A DNA stretch of 64,000 nt. Source: Isoperla grammatica. Lineage: Eukaryota > Arthropoda > Insecta > Plecoptera > Perlodidae. Location of the stretch: assembly GCA_945910005.1 (NCBI GenBank), contig OX246741.1, positions 9,720,669 through 9,784,668 of the forward strand, written 5' to 3'. Below are positions 37,301 to 64,000 of the stretch, one piece after another. Within the stretch, counting starts at the first letter, position 1; each line of letters opens with the position of its first letter. The notes under the pieces are model-generated. The model was not told the origin of the DNA. It did no database searches and was given only the letters and a program-made list of their open reading frames with translations. The translations under genes and the position numbers were made by a program.

Positions 37301-40300
37301 AGGAATTAGGATATTTAAAACAAACTCACCTCTTTCTATCACTGATGTCACAGTTACTGAAATCAGAAACCAAAAGAATTTTGTGTTTAATAAGTTGCAA
37401 TATAGGCTACCCAAAATTATATCATAGGTCTATATTTATCCAGCATGTCTACATGCAGTAGCCTACTACTCAAAGACAAGAGAGTATATGACACAAGCCA
37501 TACAAGAGCACAGTAAGCCTAGTCAAGGTACGAAGGGACATAATAAGGAACACAGCAATAAGGAATACCTGTGTATGACAAAGTAGCCTATATGGAGTGG
37601 AGATTCTAGGGAACGTAAATTATTACTTAGAACAGGAGCACATGTATATTGGGGAAAGAAGAAAGGAGACAAACGACATTAATGTGTAAATATTTGTGTT
37701 AATCTTCACCTCAAGCAGCCACCCACAACCTTTCAGGTAAGCTGTTGGTCTCCTTTCTTCTTTCCCCAATATACATCTAACCCAGCCGATTGGCATTTCT
37801 ACCAAATCAAGCAAAAGGAGCAGCCCATATGGATGGTTAGGGAGAAATATTATTTCTATTATTATATTATTAATAATAGAAACATTATTTTTTTCCAAAC
37901 AAATCAATTTGCTGACTGTTAGTTAATATTAAGTCAATTGGGTCAAAGAAGATTATATCATTATGGATAATTACATAAAAATGAAATGCAAATGTAATAC
38001 ATATACCCTACTCGCAATGTGTTAGGAACATTTTGCAATAAATTAAAGCAGGTATAGGCTACCTACAATTAAGAATAGCCTTGGCCTAGGTATTGCACTC
38101 AAGCCTATAGCCTGAAACACATATTTAACCTAAGATTTTGGTCTAGCCCTCAAACCAGGCCTAGGCTAGGCCTACTTTGTTGTCTATGAAAAATTAATGA
38201 ATGTACACTAGGGCCATGTCCAAACAGTACCAAAATGTAGCCTACTAATTCTTCAGTGACGTCACAAGAAATGTCCGAATACTCCTGCACAACTTTTCCT
38301 TGCCACCAAGAATAAGGACTAGCCTAGCCTAGGCCTAGCCTAGCCTAGAACTAGAACGCTTGTTGTCGGTCTTGATCGTGGTGGCTATAGCAATCCTGAA
38401 ATGGTGCCTCGTCTAGGACTGGACTAACATTTTGAAACTGTTATTGCTGGTCAAAATGGAGCTAGAATAAGACCTAGGCAAGAGACCAAGGGCAAAACCA
38501 TCAAGAATTACCATCCAGAATAGGCTAGGCCTAGTATTCGGACACGCCCTCCCCTTAGAGCTAAGCCCTAGGCTTAGGTTTGGCCTTAGCACTTTTGTAG
38601 CCCGATAGAATGGCGTGCTTTCTAGACCTCCCACGGCCTACCTAGGCCTATGCAAACAGCGTATTAATTCTAAACCACAACTTATTTGCCGTGGTGCAAG
38701 TATTGGATGCCCCAGTATTCGCCAGGATCTGGTACGCATCGGTTGCACTCCCGGTTCGCTCTGAATCGTCGCAAGGACGTAATGACTCCGGTCATTGGGT
38801 TTGTAATATAGGTATATGTAATATATATATTGCAAACCCAATGCTCCGGTGCAGTGCAACGATGAGTGGAACATCATGACAGCGATGTGGCTGTACCATA
38901 TTTGCAATAGGGATCACAGCCAAACTACAACAATGGAGACTGATGGACTTCTTGGAGGGGAGAAGTCAGAGGGTGAGGGTGGGGGACGTTCTGTCATCAG
39001 AGGTGAAGGTGACTTCTGGGGTGCCTCAAGGGAGTGTGCTCGGGCCTCTGATGTTCGCAATCTATATTAACGACATAGCGGTGGGGATGGGGGCAAGGGT
39101 GAAACTATTTGCTGATGACTGCGTCATCTACAGGGAGATTAAGGACAGGGGGGATGAGGCGTTACTGGGAGAAGACATGGAGAAGCTGGGGGAGTGGGTG
39201 AGGGTTAACATGATGAGTCTGAATGCGGGCAAGTGGGTAAGGTTCACAAGAAGGAGGCAGGGGAGGAGGGTGGGACCGACGTATGAGATTCAGGGACAAG
39301 TTTTGGAGAGAGTGGAGGTGATTAGGTACCTAGGAGTGTGGATGGCAGATACGCTGGAATGGGGAGAACAGATAAGCAGGATGGTTGGGAAGGGCGTAAG
39401 AAATCTAAACTTTGTGATGAGGGTGCTGAGGGGAGCAAGCGGGGAAATAAGGGAGCATGCGTATAGAGCTCTGGTTAGGCCAGGCCTGGAATATGCAGGG
39501 GTGGTGTGGGATCCGCATGACAGCAAGGGAGGGATGCTCTGGAAGGGGTTCAAAAGAGAGCGGCGAGAAGGGTACTTAGAAGGGCGAATAGATGGGTGGA
39601 AATAGATATGGGGGATGGTAGGAAGAGAAGAGAGTACGAGAGCGTAACGGAATTGGTCAAGGAACTAGGTTGGGAGAAGCTTGAGGACAGGAGACGGAGG
39701 GATAGGTTGGGGAAAATGTACAGGGTGGTAAGGAAGCATGAGGGGTGGGGGGAATTAAGTAGGGCGGTGGAAGGAGCCAGTTACATGGGCAGGGGGGACC
39801 ACCAGTGGAAAATAGAAAGGACATGGAGGACAGATATAGGTAAGTTCTCCTTCCTGGGAAGGGCGACCGTGGAGTGGGATCAGTTGGAGGGGGAAGTTGT
39901 GGGGCTAGGAAAGGTGAAGGCGTTTGCCGATAGGCTGAGGCCAAAACCTGAACCCAGGTGGAAGGAAAAGGAAAAAGGCGATGGCGATGGAGAAGAAAGT
40001 GGGATGAGGGCAAGAGGAGAAACGGAAGGGAGGAGATCAAGGGAAAATGAGAAGAATGGGAAGAAACAGCAAGAGGAGGTTGGAGGAAGGAGGAAATTTG
40101 CTAAGGAGGGGACAGGAGGATGGAAGGAAGTTAAGAGACCCTCACCACCGGCAACCAGCCAACTGTGAGAAGAACACACAACAACAGCAACAACAACAAA
40201 TAATTAAATCCAAAATTAGCCTAGCCTAACCACAAAGAAAAGAAATTGAAGCTTTAACGTGTAGGGGTCTAGACCTAGGCCTAGGCCTAGGCCTACCTAG

Positions 40301-40568
40301 GGGGAGTGGCAGTTGACTTCTTATCAAGATTTTTCAAAATTCCGGACGTCCTGAGGAAGGGCCTAGGCCTAGGCCCTAGGCCTACCAAAACAACTCCATT
40401 ATACAAGACAAAGATTCACTTACACATGCATAGCTGTATTACGTAGGCATAATACGACCAACATACGATTGTTACTATGAACAAAACGGGGACCCATTTC
40501 ATAGCATTGACACACCAAATGCATGGTCCTCGCGACCTTCTATATCCTTCGGGTCCTGAAGCCATCAT
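22957..40568 (-). CDS. DHHC palmitoyltransferase, ZDHHC2/15/20 group
   Basis: Membrane S-acyltransferase that palmitoylates cysteines of cytosolic protein faces at the Golgi or plasma membrane. Coding exons (minus): 40424-40568, 37330-37356, 36598-36692, 36370-36490, 35244-35467, 34832-34961, 34593-34719, then 28047-28174 and 22957-23012 (350 residues) or instead 31048-31177 (332 residues). All phases join. Helix 1 is about residues 25-44 and helix 2 about 58-79. The Cys-rich domain runs about 134-168 with DHHC at 159-162 (nucleophile Cys162). Helices 3 and 4 follow, then an STLEAF version of the TTxE motif, an NxxQVFG-like block and the LGDG block. The order matches ZDHHC2, 15 and 20, which an invertebrate may hold as one gene; I do not choose a symbol. 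ATG at 40566-40568 or the next codon may start it. Confidence 0.93.
24702..24773. repeat. (ATT)n microsatellite
   Basis: Uninterrupted trinucleotide run of about 24 units inside DHHC intron 8. An open frame over it reads as poly-Tyr and is an artefact of the repeat. Confidence 0.95.
25325..25386. repeat. (AAAT)n microsatellite
   Basis: Uninterrupted tetranucleotide run of about 15 units inside DHHC intron 8. Confidence 0.95.
26072..26131. repeat. 60-bp near-perfect palindrome
   Basis: The two halves meet at GAATCATGATTC (centre between 26101 and 26102). The outer arms TTCGGATAATAAA and its complement match exactly, with only a few mismatches overall and no loop. It could extrude as a cruciform or be a minimal fold-back transposon. 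Confidence 0.75.
27825..27946. mobile_element. Small MITE in DHHC intron 8
   Basis: TGGCGTTTTCCAATGG at 27825-27840 is exactly inverted at 27931-27946, and the match continues weakly inward. At 122 bp with no coding capacity it fits a miniature inverted-repeat element. No clear target duplication. Confidence 0.6.
28047..28174 (-). CDS. DHHC gene alternative exon 8b
   Basis: Acceptor CTTTCAG before 28174 and donor CCAG|GTACAC at 28047. Joined to exon 7 (which ends in two bases of a Ser codon) it reads [11 protein letters not shown], the conserved LGDG block after the FS that ends exon 7, then a tail with [13 protein letters not shown], comparable to the NRLLDSESQW stretch of ZDHHC20. It ends in phase 1 and needs exon 9. 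Confidence 0.8.
28175..30999 (-). other. Intron/3' UTR between exons 8a and 8b
   Basis: AT-rich, with no further coding exon recognised. On the minus strand AATAAA at 30538-30543, about 505 bases past the exon 8a stop, is a candidate poly(A) signal for the short transcript. Confidence 0.45.
31001..31034. repeat. (CAGA)n-like microsatellite
   Basis: Degenerate tetranucleotide run (CAGACAGACAGA then CGGACGGA and GATAGATA) lying 14 bases beyond the stop codon of exon 8a, in its putative 3' UTR. Confidence 0.85.
31048..31177 (-). CDS. DHHC gene alternative terminal exon 8a
   Basis: Acceptor TTCTGTTCTAG before 31177. The first base completes the Ser codon open at the end of exon 7, giving [12 protein letters not shown], then a hydrophilic tail ending DKPHVV and TGA at 31048-31050. 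It uses the same phase and starts with the same LGDGV word as exon 8b, so the two are alternatives to each other. An open frame on the same strand in another phase extends across this region but makes no known protein. Confidence 0.8.
31178..34592 (-). other. DHHC intron 7
   Basis: 3.4 kb of AT-rich intron between exon 7 and exon 8a; the short open frames inside show no family resemblance. Nothing else was recognised. Confidence 0.5.
36879..36950 (-). repeat. tRNA-like SINE in DHHC intron 3/2 region
   Basis: On the minus strand a B box GGTTCGATCCC is preceded by a possible A box (TAGGCGTAATAGCC). No cloverleaf with an acceptor stem closes. It lies in the intron between exons 2 and 3 of the DHHC gene and looks like the pol III promoter part of a SINE of a different subfamily from those at 5195 and 21070. 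Confidence 0.45.
37642..37776. repeat. 29-bp perfect inverted repeat
   Basis: 37642-37670 (ATGTATATTGGGGAAAGAAG and on) is exactly inverted at 37748-37776, with a 77-bp spacer. It sits in DHHC intron 1. The whole could be a 135-bp foldback element or a locally inverted duplication. Confidence 0.8.
38793..38842. repeat. Hairpin in DHHC intron 1
   Basis: CATTGGGTTTGTAATATA is inverted at the right end (TATATTGCAAACCCAATG) with one mismatch and a short AT loop; the match continues weakly outward through a CCGG word on each side. Confidence 0.65.
38925..40205 (+). mobile_element. 5'-truncated LINE with frameshifted RT
   Basis: Non-LTR retrotransposon remnant in DHHC intron 1, antisense to the host gene. 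The frame at 38943-39605 has the reverse-transcriptase blocks [13 protein letters not shown] and FADDC, followed by the thumb-like [11 protein letters not shown] and the [18 protein letters not shown] block. A one-base frameshift in a G run near 39530 moves the conserved continuation into the frame that runs to 40168, which has the [11 protein letters not shown] block and then a highly charged tail. The 5' part is missing: only the region from just before RT block B remains. It ends in a CAA-rich tail near 40180-40200. G-rich, purine-biased plus strand, unlike the host introns. Confidence 0.85.
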
Positions 40569-43500
40569 GTCCACGGTGTATAAAAGTTACGATTTCTTCT
40601 CATTTCTTGAACATCTTACATTCTGAACTATAAAGCCCTCACGCAATAAAATCACAATATTATTATGATTTAAAACGACATTAAAAAAACAGTGATAAGA
40701 TCAACCAGTCAAGTGACATCCACAGCCTAGCCCACATCGGCCTGCAGGATTCAATAAACAAAAGAAGGTCGTCGCGCGATGACATCTCTATTTACATAAC
40801 GATCCACAGGGCATTGGCATTTCGAGGTACTCCAAAACGAAACCTAAGTACCCGTTCTCTGCCCTGAGCGTGCTCTGGAGTACGACCGAGCACGGAGGTC
40901 GGAGGTTGCATTCTTTGGTCATCGTTCGGTCGTACGAGATATCGCCAAACGTCACAATCGCAAGTTGACATATCACGGCCTCTACTGTTGTCATGCGCAT
41001 AAATGCACCAACTGGCTGTGGCTCTTCCATTTACTTTAGTGTGTTGGTAAAATCTTTAATTTTTACAGTAATATTTCTTAAATTGTGTCATTTAAATAGA
41101 ATATTAATATATTTTTAAGTATCAAAAATGTAATGAATAATTTATCAAATTTTAAATTGGGTAGGTAAAGCATATTTAAAATTATATAAATGTATTGTTA
41201 GCAAATATTGAGGGTACACGTACGTTTCATTGAACAGCCAAATGATGTCATGGTTGTCGTTGACGTAATTTTCTGAAAGTGAGCCTGTGATTCCATCCAA
41301 GGGTGCATTTTATTGATTTTTGTGTGGATTGTACTGAAATACCAAGGTAAATGGCTATTGTTACTTCACAATTATCATTTTCATTGCTATTGTTATCATA
41401 GGTACGAAACAGTACCGAACTATGTAGGTATTTTCGGGTTCTTATTGCTTCCGGTAGCGGCATAGGTCTTCTACTTGCTGTCGCCACACCCATCTCGGAA
41501 TTGAAGTCTGCCCTAGTAATTTAGTTTTTATCCAGTGTGCGTAGGCCCCTAGAGTATGATTAGGCAATAATATGTATTAAGAGCTAAGAAGTATCATGTC
41601 TGCTTTTTTTCGTGTGGATGAACTTAAAATTTTTACTAAAGGAATAACTCGAAATGTCCACATAGGTAGCTAGGCCCTACAACAGCCCTGAGAGGTCAAC
41701 AACAACAACAACAAACATCGTCCTAGGCCTTTTCTAGGACCTAGGCCTAACCTACTTTGATTAGGCTCAACCTACTGCATATGCCTAGGTAATTTTTCTA
41801 TCAGTTAACCTGCTTGCATATTTGTGACATGTTTAAATCCACTAAAAGAATAGGCCTAATATGCCCTACAATTATGTTTTGGACCTATCTCTTGGTAACA
41901 GTCACCTACACCTAGGCCTACATTATACTAGGCCTAGGTAGTATGCCTATGGGGCTTTGTATTTACTTGTTGTCCAGAACATTTTAGAGGAACTTGGTTA
42001 TAATATTGGTTGAGCAGGTCTAGATCTAACTTATCTATCTAGGCCTAGCCTAGGCCTATGTGCGAGACGATTATTTCAGAGGAGGTGTGGCAATGATCAC
42101 TGATAATCTTTGAATGGTTGGGTGGATATTGTTTACCACGAAAGATAACTGAAGTTAGGCCTATGTCTTCCATGTCGACACACACTGCAGTGTTTTAGTC
42201 TCTGCACCACACCCATACCAATCAATTCTTTCCTTGGCACAATGCCAACACCATTTATAGGTCTAACTGTGATGATGTGCTCCACTAGAATACAAAGAGG
42301 GGAACTAGCTGAGTTCCGCCATAGCTTTTAGAGTCAAGTCAGTGGTGCTAGAACAGTTACATGTTCAATTTTAAGTATTCATAAGGTGATTATTATGTAG
42401 GATAACCCACAGTTAGAGAGAAACACAATTTAGTGTATAATATAAGTAACAAGGTTCTAGTCAGTGTTATTCATCATTGCTGGGTTTCAAAATAAAATTG
42501 GCTTTCATATAAATGAACAACTCGTTTTTAAAACTGGTAGGCCTACGGTAGGGCTACCTTCAGTTTAATTCACTAAGAATGTTGTTATAGTTCTCACATT
42601 AGGCTAGTCTGGGAAGATAAGAAGTTAATTGCTTCAACCTTGAACTTGCACATTAATTAAACTAATTATAATCTAAGACAGCTAGAAAGTGAGAATTTTG
42701 TTCCTGATTATTTGGTCTACTTATTGAGCCCAATCCATTTTGTGATGCAGCATTTTATTAATATAAAGCTGATGTAGACCTAGTTTCCTTATCTATTCTA
42801 GATAGTGGCAATGACTAGTAGTTGTACATTCTTCACTGCAATGTATGTGCTATGTAATAGGTGCTGGATGTTATCAGTATAATAAACGTCTTGTATCGAA
42901 GCGAAAGAGCTCAAACCAAGGTCAATAAATAAATGGCCTTGCATAGCTGATAGGCCCTCCTTAGTCATAGATTGCTAGTATTCTGTTTGAGTCTGTCACC
43001 TCCCTATTAGATGATGTGTAGATTCTATCATTTTCTGTCATTTAGTTGTAGCTCAAAATCACATAGAATGAATTTTAGGTAGGTCTACCATACAAGTGAA
43101 AAATACTGCTGTATGCCTAGAGCGATCCGGGGCTAAAATGAAACAATTTTCAAAATTTTGCCTTTAAAAAGTTGGTTTTAGCATACGTCAAGTGATTTTT
43201 GTTTTACCTGAATGTACTTTGGATTGGTCTACCAAATCAACAGGAGTTATCTCAAAAAAATTATTTATTTGGGTAAATTATGATTTTATTGTGTCCCATG
43301 TTATGCCAATGGGCCAAAACAAAACGGGGCTAAAACGGGACACACTGGTTTGACCTAACGAGAGATCCAACATACTTGGAACCAAATTTATCCTACAAAT
43401 TTATCAAATTTTCAAAATATTTTTTTTTTAATTTATCCCATCAAATCCATTTTGTAAGTTGACATTTCTTGATTTAAATAAAGAGTAATGTTCACAATTG

Positions 43501-43613
43501 CAAGAGACTGTCAAGATAGCATGCCTCGACTTCCATCTCGATGTAAACTAAGTGGGCTATCTAAGCTGTGTTTCAGTCTGTCTTATGAGTGTTCTGATGT
43601 GTGTTATTTACAG
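40569..43613. other. Head-to-head gap, DHHC gene and alpha-spectrin
   Basis: Three kb between the divergent start codons. It should contain the DHHC promoter just right of 40568 and a non-coding first exon and promoter for alpha-spectrin, because the exon with the spectrin ATG begins at an acceptor (TTTACAG at 43607-43613). The non-coding exon was not located. A minus-strand frame at 40788-41030 and one at 41248-41493 have no recognisable product. AGGCCTA clusters occur at 41720-42060. Confidence 0.5.

Positions 43614-64000
<20,387 letters not shown>

Noticed and set aside
40788..41030. 80-codon minus-strand frame just upstream of the DHHC gene
   Set aside because: No recognisable domain; lies where a promoter or 5' UTR is expected.

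Overview
The window is nuclear DNA of an animal. It holds intron-rich genes with GT-AG introns, GC-rich coding exons in AT-rich introns, many non-autonomous DNA transposons, non-LTR retrotransposon fragments, tRNA-like short repeats and scattered clusters of the palindromic words AGGCCT and CCTAGG. Four conserved genes can be assembled exon by exon. An invertebrate is likely, because the alpha-spectrin lacks the extra segment after the SH3 domain that I recall from the vertebrate protein. A marine deuterostome would fit, but I cannot fix the clade from sequence alone.

Layout. 1-5760 has no recognisable protein gene, only a candidate TATA-type promoter with a first exon and a tRNA-like repeat. 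5861-9877 (minus) is PSMB6, the beta-1 catalytic proteasome subunit, in five exons; its third intron carries a 1.7-kb foldback transposon. A 443-bp gap separates its start codon from that of CDC37 (10321-14403, plus, six exons), the HSP90 co-chaperone for kinases, so two protein-quality genes share one divergent promoter region. 14404-22956 is non-coding sequence between convergent genes. 22957-40568 (minus) is a DHHC palmitoyltransferase of the ZDHHC2/15/20 group. It has eight or nine coding exons and two competing 3' ends: exon 8a with its own stop at 31048-31177, or exons 8b and 9 at 28047-28174 and 22957-23012. A 5'-truncated, frameshifted LINE lies in its first intron. 40569-43613 is the head-to-head gap to alpha-spectrin (43614 to beyond 64000, plus), of which sixteen complete coding exons (1075 residues, through the SH3 domain) are present.

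The most unusual signal is in alpha-spectrin. At least four tandem arrays, and two further duplications, are built from units that straddle an exon-intron boundary: 5 copies of a 77-bp unit (acceptor of coding exon 12), 7 donors in a 124-bp array (exon 14), 12 acceptors in a 97/98-bp array (exon 15) and at least 30 acceptors in a 138/142-bp array (exon 17) running off the window. The complete functional exon is kept at one end and the extra splice sites pile up inside the intron. One array is bounded by an 8-bp microhomology between intron and exon, and another contains a small transposon whose empty site is preserved in the other copies. The introns also hold hAT-like, pogo-like and long-TIR MITEs with visible target duplications, and one GC-AG intron.

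Exon coordinates were read by eye from splice sites, reading phase and remembered family sequences; no alignment or transcript data were available.
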